Source of the DNA: Mycobacterium sp.
Lineage (GTDB): Bacteria; Actinomycetota; Actinomycetes; Mycobacteriales; Mycobacteriaceae
Assembly: GCA_025965895.1 (NCBI GenBank)
Contig: JAOPWC010000114.1
Coordinates: forward strand, 147,483-211,482
Length of the DNA stretch: 64,000 nt
Direction: 5' to 3'
The notes under the pieces are model-generated. The model had not been told where the DNA came from, ran no database searches, and saw only the letters and a list, made by a program, of their open reading frames with translations. Positions within the stretch are counted from its first letter, which is position 1. Each line of letters opens with the position of its first letter. The translations under genes were made by a program, and so were the position numbers. This document shows, piece after piece, positions 34,709 to 42,825 of this stretch.

Positions 34709-35021
34709 GGTGGTTCCTTGGGCGGTTCGCGGGTCTTCCACTGGCGGACGTCGCCACCGGAAGTTGTGCTCCGTCACAAAGCTATTGCCATCCAACCAAT
34801 TATGCAACAAGTTGCATTAAGCCTGTGTTGCGACTCACACCCGGATGCCCAGCGCTGGCCCGACGAGACCCCCGTCGCGACCGGACCTATGCCCGACTTC
34901 TTCATAGACGCCGAACGCGCCACGCCCACCAGGCCGCAACTGCCCGCTTCGAGCAGCATTGCGCGAACGTCAACCTCGCGGGCCCGGCAGCAGAAAGGGG
35001 ACTAGGCCCTAAGCAGTTCCC
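34709..35021. other. Gene-free upstream region of the nitronate monooxygenase gene
   Basis: These 313 bases hold the promoter of the nitronate monooxygenase gene on the minus strand and the 3' flank of ptbB. The only structured element seen is the palindrome at 34802-34817. Short open frames in the region look like noise. Confidence 0.6.
34802..34817. promoter_or_regulatory. Perfect palindrome, candidate operator
   Basis: ATGCAAC-AA-GTTGCAT is a perfect inverted repeat with 7-base arms and a 2-base centre. It lies in the region upstream of the nitronate monooxygenase gene. TetR, MarR and PadR repressors bind sites of this size and shape. Confidence 0.45.
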
Positions 35022-35819
35022 TCAGGTAAGCAATGCGCTGCGCAAAGCGTCGATGTCTTCACCGGAGACGTCTGCCGCGCGCAGGTAACCCTCGAGTGAG
35101 CCGTAGTTGTCGTCGATGGCTTGCCGTGCCGCGCTGAGGTACTCTCCGCGCACGCCGAGCACGTCGTCGGACAGCCGCGCTTCGGCGAACGTCACCGCCT
35201 CAGGCGCTAACGTCGAGCCGGCCCGCTGACCCATCATGTCGACAATTCGGCTGCGGAGCTCGGGCACCGCCTCGTTGCTGCGCAGGTAGTCCGCGAGGAT
35301 CGCGTCGCGATCGACGCCGAGCGACTCGAGCACGACCGCGACGGTGAAACCCGTGCGGTCCTTGCCGGCGAAACAGTGCGTGATCACCGGGCGCCCCCCG
35401 GCCAGCAGTGAAACCACTTGCCGCACCGCACGTTGCGCACCCGCCAGGCTGGGGAAGCGCTGATACTCCTCGGTCATGTACTGGGCGGCCTCATCGCCGA
35501 CCGATTCGTCGCCTGGCCGTTCGGTCATCATCCGGGTGAACGCGTGCTCGTGCGGTGACTCGCCATCTGTCCCGGCGGCCAGGTCGGGGAACGGGAGGAG
35601 ATGCACGGCGACACCGTTGGGAACACGGCCTGGTCCGCGACGCTGAACCTCGCGGGGGGAACGCAAGTCGGCGACGTCGGCGATGCCGAGTCGGCGCAAT
35701 TCCGCGCGGCCGTCGTCCTCCAGGCGGCTCAATTCACTGGACCGGAAGAACCGCCCGGGCCGCACACCCGTGGCGTCGGCGACGTCGCGAAAGTTCCAGG
35801 CGCCGTGCAACGCTGGCAC
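35022..35819 (-). CDS. ptbB: Protein tyrosine phosphatase PtbB-like (Rv0153c)
   Basis: A 265-residue protein of the tyrosine/triple-specificity phosphatase family (Y_phosphatase3). The P-loop is HCFAGKDRTG, with nucleophile Cys149 and Arg155 matching CX5R, and the conserved N-terminal NFRDVADATG and FFRSSELSRL are visible. The M. tuberculosis orthologue is a secreted phosphatase that dephosphorylates host phosphoinositides; no signal peptide is visible here either. The start is GTG 35819, two bases after the fadE2 stop, so the two are in one operon. Length is close to the M. tuberculosis protein. Confidence 0.93.
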   Translation of the reverse strand: MPALHGAWNFRDVADATGVRPGRFFRSSELSRLEDDGRAELRRLGIADVADLRSPREVQRRGPGRVPNGVAVHLLPFPDLAAGTDGESPHEHAFTRMMTERPGDESVGDEAAQYMTEEYQRFPSLAGAQRAVRQVVSLLAGGRPVITHCFAGKDRTGFTVAVVLESLGVDRDAILADYLRSNEAVPELRSRIVDMMGQRAGSTLAPEAVTFAEARLSDDVLGVRGEYLSAARQAIDDNYGSLEGYLRAADVSGEDIDALRSALLT

Positions 35820-35821
35820 GC

Positions 35822-37045
35822 CTACGTCACCGCCGCGGCAAAAGCGCTTTTCTCCCGGCCAATTTCGGCCCGGGCGATGGACCGCATGTGAACTTCGTCA
35901 GGTCCGTCGAAAATGCGCATAGCGCGGTGCCAGGCGTACATCCGGGCGAGCGGAGTGTCTTCGCTGACCCCGGCCGCGCCGAACACCTGGATGGCCCGGT
36001 CCATGACGTCGCAGGCAACGCGCGGCGCGACCGCCTTGATTTGGGCGACCAGGTGCCGGGCTTCCTTGTTGCCGTGCTTGTCGATGGTCCACGCAGCCTG
36101 GTGGCACAACAGCCGAGCCTGGTCGATCTCGTTGCGGGACCGCGCAATGGACTCGCGTACCACGCCCTGCTCGGCAAGCGGCTTACCGAAAGCCACCCGA
36201 TTGCGGGCACGGTCGACCATCAACGCCAGCGCACGTTCGGCGGCACCGAGTGCCCTCATGCAGTGGTGGATGCGGCCCGGCCCGAGGCGGGCCTGCGCGA
36301 TCGCGAAGCCGGAGCCTTCCTCGCCGAGCAGGTTGGCGGCGGGGACGCGCACGTCCTCGTAGATGACCTCGCAGTGCCCGTGCTGGTCCTGGTAGCCGAA
36401 CACCGGCGTCGAGCGCACGAGGGTCACGCCGGGGGTTTCGGTGGGCACCAGGATCATCGACTGCTGGCGATGGGCAGCGGCGTCCGGATTGGTGCGGCCC
36501 ATCACGATCAGGACCCTGCAGCGAGGGTCGGCCGCGCCGGACGACCACCACTTACGGCCGTTGACCACGTAGTCGTCGCCGTCGCGGGTGATCGTCGTGG
36601 CGATGTTGGAGGCGTCACTGCTGGCCACGGCCGGCTCGGTCATCGAGAACGCGCTGCGGATCTCGCCGTTCAGCAGCGGCTCGAGCCAGTCCTTGCGCTG
36701 GTGCTCGGTGCCGAACATGTGCAGGATTTCCATGTTGCCGGTGTCGGGGGCCGCGCAGTTGACGGCTTCCGGGGCGATCTCGCCGCTCCAACCGGTCAGC
36801 TCGGCCAGCGGCGCGTAATCGGTGTTTGTCAGCCCTGATACCGAGGGCAAAAACAGATTCCACAGCCCGCGCTCTTTGGCCAGGGTCTTCAGCTCTTCGA
36901 CGATCGGTGGCAGCGTGTGATCGTCAGGTCCCTTCTCGATGCGGTACCGCTCGTATTCGGCTTCGGCGGGAAACACGAATTCGGTCATGAACGCACTGAG
37001 CCGCTTCTGATAGTCCGCCGCCTTGGCCGACATCGTGAAATCCAT
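35822..37045 (-). CDS. fadE2: Acyl-CoA dehydrogenase FadE2-like (Rv0154c)
   Basis: A 407-residue acyl-CoA dehydrogenase. FAD/substrate motifs AFSMTEPAVASSDASNI, VNGRKWWSSGAADPRC and IFDGPDEVHMRSIA place it with the ACAD10/11-like group, which includes enzymes for hydroxylated or short branched acyl-CoAs. It catalyses alpha,beta-dehydrogenation of acyl-CoA. ATG 37045 gives the expected length; the longer frame from 37141 overlaps the divergent SnoaL-like gene. Order fadE2-ptbB matches Rv0154c-Rv0153c. Confidence 0.93.
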   Translation of the reverse strand: MDFTMSAKAADYQKRLSAFMTEFVFPAEAEYERYRIEKGPDDHTLPPIVEELKTLAKERGLWNLFLPSVSGLTNTDYAPLAELTGWSGEIAPEAVNCAAPDTGNMEILHMFGTEHQRKDWLEPLLNGEIRSAFSMTEPAVASSDASNIATTITRDGDDYVVNGRKWWSSGAADPRCRVLIVMGRTNPDAAAHRQQSMILVPTETPGVTLVRSTPVFGYQDQHGHCEVIYEDVRVPAANLLGEEGSGFAIAQARLGPGRIHHCMRALGAAERALALMVDRARNRVAFGKPLAEQGVVRESIARSRNEIDQARLLCHQAAWTIDKHGNKEARHLVAQIKAVAPRVACDVMDRAIQVFGAAGVSEDTPLARMYAWHRAMRIFDGPDEVHMRSIARAEIGREKSAFAAAVT

Positions 37046-37110
37046 GCCAGTCACGATAGGCCACCTGAAACGACGACGGATTTCGCGTGCCGGAGGGTGA
37101 GGATAGGACG

Positions 37111-37572
37111 ATGACCGAGAGCCGTCCTCCCTTTCCGCCATTTACATTCGACACCGCGATCCAGAAGGTCCAGGCCGCCGAGAATGCCTGGAACACCCGC
37201 AACCCACAGCACGTCAGCCTGGCCTACACTCCCGACTCGCAGTGGCGAAACCGCGATGAGCACGTTGTCGGCCGGGACGAGATCGTCGCCTTCCTCACCC
37301 GCAAGTGGCAGCGCGAACTCGACTACGTGCTCCGCAAGTCCCTGTGGGACTTCCACGACAACCGAATCGCGGTGCGATTCCAGTACGAGTGTCACGACGC
37401 CAACGGCCAGTGGTTCCGCAGCTACGGCAACGAGTTGTGGGAGTTCACCACATCCGGGTTGATGTCTAGGCGAGAAGCCAGCATCAATGACGTGCCGATC
37501 GACGAATCGGACCGGCGGTATCTCGGTCCCCGCACCACGTCGGAATACGGCAACGACATCCCGCTGTGGTGA
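37111..37572 (+). CDS. DUF1348 / SnoaL-like NTF2-fold protein
   Basis: A 153-residue single-domain NTF2-like protein of the DUF1348 group. The signature [20 protein letters not shown] followed by [18 protein letters not shown] and [20 protein letters not shown] is highly typical. The family has no established reaction; it may bind or isomerise small hydrophobic substrates. ATG 37111 has GGATAGGA 7 bases before it. It is followed 33 bases later by the cyanase gene and likely co-transcribed. Confidence 0.88.
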   Translation: MTESRPPFPPFTFDTAIQKVQAAENAWNTRNPQHVSLAYTPDSQWRNRDEHVVGRDEIVAFLTRKWQRELDYVLRKSLWDFHDNRIAVRFQYECHDANGQWFRSYGNELWEFTTSGLMSRREASINDVPIDESDRRYLGPRTTSEYGNDIPLW

Positions 37573-37605
37573 CGACACCGCCCGCTGTCCTGCATCCTTG
37601 GCGGC

Positions 37606-38055
37606 ATGACAAGAGAAGAGATCACCGCCCAAATCGTCGCGGCCCGCGTCGCTAAACGGCTGAGCTGGCAACAGCTCGCCGACGCTATCGACAAGCCCGT
37701 CGTGTGGACCGCGGCGGCCCTCCTCGGCCAGCATCCGATCCCTGACGAGCTTGGCAAAGTGCTCGTCGAGATGCTCGGCCTCGACGGATCCGCGGTACCC
37801 GTGCTGGCCGCGGTGCCGATGCGCGGTGGGCTGCCGACCGCGGTGCCCACCGATCCGACCATCTACCGCTTCTATGAGGTGCTCCAGGTGTACGGCGGCG
37901 CGATCAAGGAGCTGATCCACGAGCAGTTCGGCGACGGCATCATGAGCGCGATCAACTTCAGCGTCGACATTCAAAAGAAGCCCCACCCCTCCGGCGACCG
38001 TGTGGTCGTCACGCTCGACGGCAAGTTCCTGCCCTACGACTGGACATCGGCCTGA
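37606..38055 (+). CDS. cynS: Cyanate hydratase (cyanase)
   Basis: A 149-residue cyanase, which converts cyanate and bicarbonate to ammonia and carbon dioxide. An N-terminal helical domain is followed by the catalytic C-terminal segment; the triad is Arg88 and Glu91 in YRFYEVLQVYG and Ser114 in GIMSAINF, with the same spacing as Arg96, Glu99 and Ser122 of the E. coli enzyme. The protein is normally a decamer in the cytoplasm. No cynT/cynX genes are adjacent, and the SnoaL-like gene is its only close partner. Confidence 0.95.
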   Translation: MTREEITAQIVAARVAKRLSWQQLADAIDKPVVWTAAALLGQHPIPDELGKVLVEMLGLDGSAVPVLAAVPMRGGLPTAVPTDPTIYRFYEVLQVYGGAIKELIHEQFGDGIMSAINFSVDIQKKPHPSGDRVVVTLDGKFLPYDWTSA

Positions 38056-38190
38056 CCCGCTGCGGCGACCACGCGGCGCACGGCCGCAGATCGCCCGGCC
38101 ACCGGCATGCGAACACCTTCCTGTTAGTTAATGTTCTGGGCACGATGCATACCGCGGGGTGGATCCGGCGGGGAAAGAAGAGACGTTCAG

Positions 38191-39354
38191 GTGGCTGATA
38201 CGCAGACGACGATCGGGGTGGTCCGGGAGTCGGCGGAGGGCGAGCGCAGGGTCGCGCTGGTGCCCAAGGCCGTTGCCGGTCTGGCCGCCCGAGGCCTGGC
38301 CGTGGTGGTGGAAGCGGGTGCGGGCGAGGGGGCACTGCTGCCCGACGAGCTGTACACCGAGGCCGGCGCGACCATCGGCGATGCCTGGTCGGCCGACGTG
38401 GTGGTCAAGGTCGCCCCGCCGACCGACGAGGAAGTGGGCCGGCTGCGCAGCGGGCAGACGTTGATCGGCTTCCTGGCCCCGCGCAACGCCGACACCCGGA
38501 TTCCGGCGCTGAACGAGGCTGGCGTGCAGGCCTTCGCACTGGAGGCGATTCCGCGGATCTCGCGGGCACAAGCGATGGACGCGCTGTCGTCGCAAGCCAA
38601 CGTCGCCGGATACAAGGCGGTGCTGCTCGCGGCATCCGAATCGACGCGATTCTTTCCGATGCTCACGACGGCCGCAGGCACGGTGAAGCCGGCTGCTGCG
38701 CTGGTGCTCGGCGTCGGGGTGGCCGGCCTGCAGGCGCTCGCGACGGCCAAAAGGCTCGGTGCCCGGACCACCGGCTACGACGTGCGCCCCGAGGTCGCCG
38801 ACCAGGTGCGGTCCGTCGGCGCCCAGTGGCTGGACCTCGGTATCGATGCGGCGGGCGAGGGCGGTTACGCCCGGGAACTCACCGACGAGGAACGCGCCCA
38901 GCAACAGAAGGCGCTGGAGAAAGCGATCACCGGCTTCGACGTGGTGATCACCACGGCGCTGGTGCCGGGACACCCGGCGCCACGCCTGGTGACTGCCGAG
39001 GCGGTCCAGGGCATGTCCGCGGGCAGCGTGGTGGTCGACCTGGCCGGCGAGACGGGCGGCAACTGCGAGCTGACCGAGCCGGGCCAAACGGTGGTCAAGC
39101 ACGACGTGACGATCACCGCGCCACTGAACCTGCCGGCCACGATGCCCGAGCACGCCAGCGAGCTGTACAGCAAGAACGTCACCGCACTGCTGGAGCTGCT
39201 CATCACCGATGGCAAGCTGGCTCCCGACTTCGACGACGAGGTGGTCGCCGCCGCGTGCGTGACGCGCGCGGCCAGCGATGAGCGCTTGCGCGAAGAGCCA
39301 ACGGCCAGCGATGAGCGCTTGCGCGAAGAGCCAACGGCAGGGAAGGACTCCTAG
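38191..39354 (+). CDS. pntAa: NAD(P) transhydrogenase subunit alpha 1
   Basis: A 387-residue alpha-1 subunit (domain I, NAD(H)-binding) of the proton-translocating transhydrogenase. The alanine-dehydrogenase-like N-terminus GVVRESAEGERRVALVP and the Rossmann segment LVLGVGVAGLQALATA are clear. The start is GTG 38191. The C-terminus contains two tandem copies of ASDERLREEPT coded by a 33-base repeat (39271-39336), related to the repeat at 24408. This is an in-frame insertion after the conserved domain and probably harmless. First gene of pntAa-pntAb-pntB, one base before pntAb. Confidence 0.93.
   Translation: MADTQTTIGVVRESAEGERRVALVPKAVAGLAARGLAVVVEAGAGEGALLPDELYTEAGATIGDAWSADVVVKVAPPTDEEVGRLRSGQTLIGFLAPRNADTRIPALNEAGVQAFALEAIPRISRAQAMDALSSQANVAGYKAVLLAASESTRFFPMLTTAAGTVKPAAALVLGVGVAGLQALATAKRLGARTTGYDVRPEVADQVRSVGAQWLDLGIDAAGEGGYARELTDEERAQQQKALEKAITGFDVVITTALVPGHPAPRLVTAEAVQGMSAGSVVVDLAGETGGNCELTEPGQTVVKHDVTITAPLNLPATMPEHASELYSKNVTALLELLITDGKLAPDFDDEVVAAACVTRAASDERLREEPTASDERLREEPTAGKDS
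39271..39336 (+). repeat. In-frame tandem pair of the interspersed repeat inside pntAa
   Basis: Two identical 33-base units, 39271-39303 and 39304-39336, share the core GATGAGCGCTTGCGCGAAGA with the 32-base units at 24408-24471. Here the period is 33, so the frame is kept and the repeat is translated twice as ASDERLREEPT at the pntAa C-terminus. Confidence 0.85.
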
Positions 39355-39711
39355 ATGTACGACCAACTGCTGGCGAACCTGGCGATCCTCGTGCTGGCTG
39401 GGTTCGTCGGGTTCGCGGTGATCTCCAAAGTGCCGAACACTCTGCACACGCCGCTGATGTCGGGCACCAACGCCATCCACGGCATCGTCGTGCTCGGCGC
39501 GCTTGTGGTGCTGGGCTCCCTTGACCACCCGACGATCGCCGAGCAGATCATTCTGTTCGTCGCGTAGGTGTTAGGCACGCTCAACGTCGTCGGCGGGTTC
39601 GTGGTCACCGACCGGATGCTCGGCATGTTCAAGGGCAAGAAACCGGCGAAACCTTCGCCCGAAACCGCTGACACCGCTGAAACCGCGGCGACCAACGGAC
39701 AACCGCGATGA
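39355..39711 (+). pseudogene. pntAb: NAD(P) transhydrogenase subunit alpha 2, interrupted by in-frame TAG
   Basis: The frame from ATG 39355 encodes the first 70 residues of PntAb, ending LFVA, and then hits TAG at 39565-39567. The same frame continues without a shift as VLGTLNVVGGFVVTDRML and on to TGA at 39709-39711, giving the usual full-length three-helix subunit of about 118 residues. The stop falls inside the third transmembrane helix. The residue lost is normally a small hydrophobic one. Either a nonsense mutation has inactivated the transhydrogenase membrane domain, or the stop is read through, or the base call is wrong. pntB follows with ATGA overlap. Confidence 0.8.
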
Positions 39712-41129
39712 ACAACCTCGTCGCCGTCCTCTACATCATCGCGTTCGCACTCTTTATTTACGGCCTGATGGGCCTGACCGGGCCCAAGACCGCGGTGCGG
39801 GGCAACTGGATCGCCGCGACGGGCATGGCCATCGCGGTGATCGCCACGCTGATCGCCATCAGGCACACCCACAACTGGCCGTTGATCATCGCCGGCCTGC
39901 TGGTGGGTGTGGTCCTGGGTGTGCCGCCGGCGCGGCTGACCAAGATGACCGCGATGCCGCAGCTGGTCGCCTTGTTCAACGGTGTCGGCGGTGGCACGGT
40001 GGCCCTGATAGCGCTTTCGGAATTCCTTGATACGAACGGGTTTTCCGCATTCCACCACGGTGAGTCACCCACCGCCCACATCGTGGTGGCGTCCCTGTTC
40101 GCGGCGATCATCGGCTCAATATCATTTTGGGGATCGCTCATCGCGTTCGGCAAGCTGCAGGAGATCCTGCCGGGACGGCCGATCGGTCTGGGTAAGGCCC
40201 AGCAGGTGCTCAACGTGCTGCTGCTGGCCGTCGCGGTTGCGTCCGCGGTCATCATCGGGCTGGCCGCGCACCCGGGTGGCGGGGCGTCGCTGTGGTGGAT
40301 GATCGCGCTGTTGGCCGCTGCCGCTGTGCTCGGATTGATGGTGGTGCTACCGATTGGCGGCGCCGACATGCCGGTGGTGATCTCGCTCCTCAACGCGATG
40401 ACCGGGCTCTCGGCCGCCGCCGCGGGTCTGGCGCTGGACAACACCGCGATGATCGTCGCGGGCATGATCGTCGGCGCATCCGGTTCGATCCTGACCAACC
40501 TGATGGCCAAGGCGATGAACCGCTCCATCCCGGCCATCGTCGCGGGCGGCTTCGGCGGAGGTGGCGTGGTCGCCGCAGCCAGCGACGGCGTCGATCGCAC
40601 CGTTAAATCCACGTCGGCCGCCGACGCGGCGATCCAGATGGCCTACGCCAACCAGGTGATCGTCGTCCCGGGCTACGGCATGGCGGTGGCGCAGGCCCAG
40701 CATGCGGTCAAGGACATGGCGAACCTGCTCGAGGAGCGCGGCGTCCCGGTGAAATACGCCATCCACCCGGTGGCCGGCCGCATGCCCGGTCACATGAACG
40801 TCTTGCTGGCCGAGGCCGACGTCGAATACGACGCGATGAAGGAAATGGACGACATCAACGACGAGTTCGGGCGCACCGACGTCGCCCTGGTCATCGGGGC
40901 CAATGACGTCACCAATCCCGCAGCGCGGAACGAGCCGAACTCGCCCATCTATGGCATGCCGATCCTCAACGTCGACAAGTCCAAGTCGGTGATCGTGCTG
41001 AAGCGCTCGATGAACTCCGGCTTCGCCGGCATCGACAACCCGCTGTTCTACGCCGAGGGCACCACGCTGCTGTTCGGCGACGCGAAGAAGTCCGTCAGCC
41101 GGGTCACCGAGGAACTCAAGGCGCTCTAG
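39708..41129 (+). CDS. pntB: NAD(P) transhydrogenase subunit beta
   Basis: A 473-residue beta subunit, with about eight or nine transmembrane helices (domain II) followed by the NADP(H)-binding domain III from about residue 300. Domain III markers are VPGYGMAVAQAQHAV, RMPGHMNVLLAEADV and GANDVTNPAARNEPNSPIYG. It couples proton flow to hydride transfer from NADH to NADP+. The start ATG 39708 overlaps the pntAb stop. The gene itself is intact even though pntAb carries a stop codon, which would leave an incomplete complex if the stop is real. Confidence 0.95.
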   Translation: MNNLVAVLYIIAFALFIYGLMGLTGPKTAVRGNWIAATGMAIAVIATLIAIRHTHNWPLIIAGLLVGVVLGVPPARLTKMTAMPQLVALFNGVGGGTVALIALSEFLDTNGFSAFHHGESPTAHIVVASLFAAIIGSISFWGSLIAFGKLQEILPGRPIGLGKAQQVLNVLLLAVAVASAVIIGLAAHPGGGASLWWMIALLAAAAVLGLMVVLPIGGADMPVVISLLNAMTGLSAAAAGLALDNTAMIVAGMIVGASGSILTNLMAKAMNRSIPAIVAGGFGGGGVVAAASDGVDRTVKSTSAADAAIQMAYANQVIVVPGYGMAVAQAQHAVKDMANLLEERGVPVKYAIHPVAGRMPGHMNVLLAEADVEYDAMKEMDDINDEFGRTDVALVIGANDVTNPAARNEPNSPIYGMPILNVDKSKSVIVLKRSMNSGFAGIDNPLFYAEGTTLLFGDAKKSVSRVTEELKAL

Positions 41130-41492
41130 GAAGTAGCGGGCGTCCTCACACACTCGACTCGGCCTAGCCTCAAGGTTGCTGACACCAAGGAGGCGATCGC
41201 ACGCCCGCTGATCGACACCCGGGCGTTCGACCGGCCGGCGGCGGGACGGTCGTTCGCTCGGGCGCCACGTGGCCGTCCTGTTCATTAAGGTCTACGGTCG
41301 CGTCCTGCCCCTGGCCCCTGGCCCCTGGCCCCGCTCGACTCTCGGCTACCGACCGATCTCGCCGAACGCAGCCAGCTGACCCTTGCATGGCGACAACGGG
41401 ACCGCCGACCGGACCAATTCACCAACCAGGGACTCGCCGCTGCATGAACCCCGAAGTTGAGCTGCCGTGAACTCCGCGCTGACCAAGAGAAC
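41130..41492. other. Gene-free stretch between pntB and the HAD hydrolase gene
   Basis: These 363 bases hold no supported gene. A possible start of a coding piece (VADTKEAIARPLIDTRAFDR from about 41177 on the plus strand) is too short to assign. A 7-base tandem repeat lies at 41307-41332. The rest looks like ordinary intergenic sequence. Confidence 0.6.
41307..41332 (+). repeat. 7-base tandem repeat
   Basis: GCCCCTG is repeated three times and followed by a partial fourth unit. It is a short minisatellite in non-coding sequence and could vary in copy number between strains. Confidence 0.7.
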
Positions 41493-42266
41493 CTAGACGA
41501 ACTCGATCGCTTCGGCGACCGACTGGAGGATGCGGCTGGGCCGGAACGGATACTTCTCGACCTCCTCGAGGGTGGTCGACCCGGTGAGCACCAGGATGGT
41601 TTCGAGGCCCGCCTCGATACCGGCGACGACATCAGTGTCCATCCGGTCGCCGATCATCACGGTGTTCTCCGAGTGCGCCTCGATCCGGTTAAGCGCGCTG
41701 CGGAACATCATCGGGTTCGGCTTGCCGACAAAGTATGGTTCACGGCCGGTGGCCTTGGTGATCATCGCGGCCACCGAGCCGGTGGCGGGCAGTGGGCCTT
41801 CGGCCGACGGGCCGGTGGCATCGGGATTGGTGGCGATGAACCGCGCACCGGTGCCGATCAACCGGATCGCCTTGGTGATCGCCGAGAACGAGTACGTCCT
41901 GGTCTCACCGAGCACGACGAAATCCGGATCGATGTCCGTCAGCGTGTAGCCGATTTCATGCAGCGCCGTGGTGAGGCCCGCCTCGCCGATCACGTATGCG
42001 GAGCCGCCCTTGATCTGGTCGTCCAAGAACGTGGCGGTCGCCAACGCTGAGGTCCACATCGCCTCCTCCGGCACCTTCAGCCCCGTGCGGGCCAGCCGCG
42101 CCGACAGGTCGCGCGGTGTGAAGATCGAGTTGTTCGTCAGGACCAGGAAGCGGCGTTCCCGGTCGACGAGCCGCTGCAGGAACTCCGCGGCACCGGGCAG
42201 CGCGTGCTCCTCGCGCACCAGCACGCCATCCATGTCAGTGAGCCAGCACTGGGCATGTGAACGCAC
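41493..42266 (-). CDS. HAD-superfamily hydrolase, NagD-like (subfamily IIA)
   Basis: A 257-residue phosphatase of the HAD IIA/NagD family. Motif I DMDGVLV (Asp11 and Asp13), motif II LTNNS, the lysine of motif III in GKPNPMMF and motif IV GDRMDTDV are all intact, and the cap domain lies between. It dephosphorylates small sugar or nucleotide phosphates; the substrate is unknown. Start at ATG 42266. Divergent from the Thr-rich membrane protein gene, with about 55 bases between starts. Confidence 0.93.
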   Translation of the reverse strand: MRSHAQCWLTDMDGVLVREEHALPGAAEFLQRLVDRERRFLVLTNNSIFTPRDLSARLARTGLKVPEEAMWTSALATATFLDDQIKGGSAYVIGEAGLTTALHEIGYTLTDIDPDFVVLGETRTYSFSAITKAIRLIGTGARFIATNPDATGPSAEGPLPATGSVAAMITKATGREPYFVGKPNPMMFRSALNRIEAHSENTVMIGDRMDTDVVAGIEAGLETILVLTGSTTLEEVEKYPFRPSRILQSVAEAIEFV

Positions 42267-42321
42267 CAGCCCAGTCTCTCAAGAGTGCCGGGGCGAACGC
42301 GAGGCCCTACCATCAGTGCCC

Positions 42322-42696
42322 GTGGCTGACGGTGACCGCTGGTACGAACGCCGGGGTGCAGTACTCGCCGCCGGTGTCGGCGGCCTGGCGGTGATGGCGT
42401 TGATTGTGGTCGCGGTGGTGCAGACGTCTCGGCACTCGACCACTCCCTCCGGTACCACCACGGCAGTGACGACCACCACGACCACCACGACCACCACCCA
42501 CCGCACCACTTCGTCCACCACGACCTGGTCGAGCACGACGACAACGTCGGAAACACCGACCATGGAGCCGCCACCCCCGCCACCGACAACGGAGACCAGC
42601 GAGCCCGGGAGCGAAACCGGCACCACCACGATCGGCACCACGACCATGTCAGTCCCGTACACGACGACCACACCGAAAGTCGCCGGAGCCTTCTAA
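42322..42696 (+). CDS. Single-pass membrane protein with Thr/Pro-rich tail
   Basis: A 124-residue protein from GTG 42322 (GTG 42316 is also in frame). A short cytoplasmic basic segment (DGDRWYERR) and one hydrophobic helix (VLAAGVGGLAVMALIVVAVV) are followed by an extracytoplasmic tail of nearly 80 residues made mainly of threonine, proline and serine. Such tails are typical mannosylation substrates in mycobacteria (family knowledge, not shown here). The repetitive ACC/ACG codons give low-complexity DNA. No function known. Confidence 0.68.
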   Translation: MADGDRWYERRGAVLAAGVGGLAVMALIVVAVVQTSRHSTTPSGTTTAVTTTTTTTTTTHRTTSSTTTWSSTTTTSETPTMEPPPPPPTTETSEPGSETGTTTIGTTTMSVPYTTTTPKVAGAF

Positions 42697-42825
42697 AGCC
42701 TGTCGAGCAACCTTGGTTGTTTGGCATCGCCCTCTCGGGCGTCGTCGGTTCAGGCTGCGGGTGCGGCGTGAACGTCGGTTCCCGTGTCTTTCGGGCTGGT
42801 TTCACCGGCACACGTGGGGTGTCTG

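Noticed and set aside
42430..42640. Low-complexity ACC/ACG-rich run as a special repeat element
   Set aside because: It is the coding sequence for the threonine-rich tail of the membrane protein at 42322-42696.
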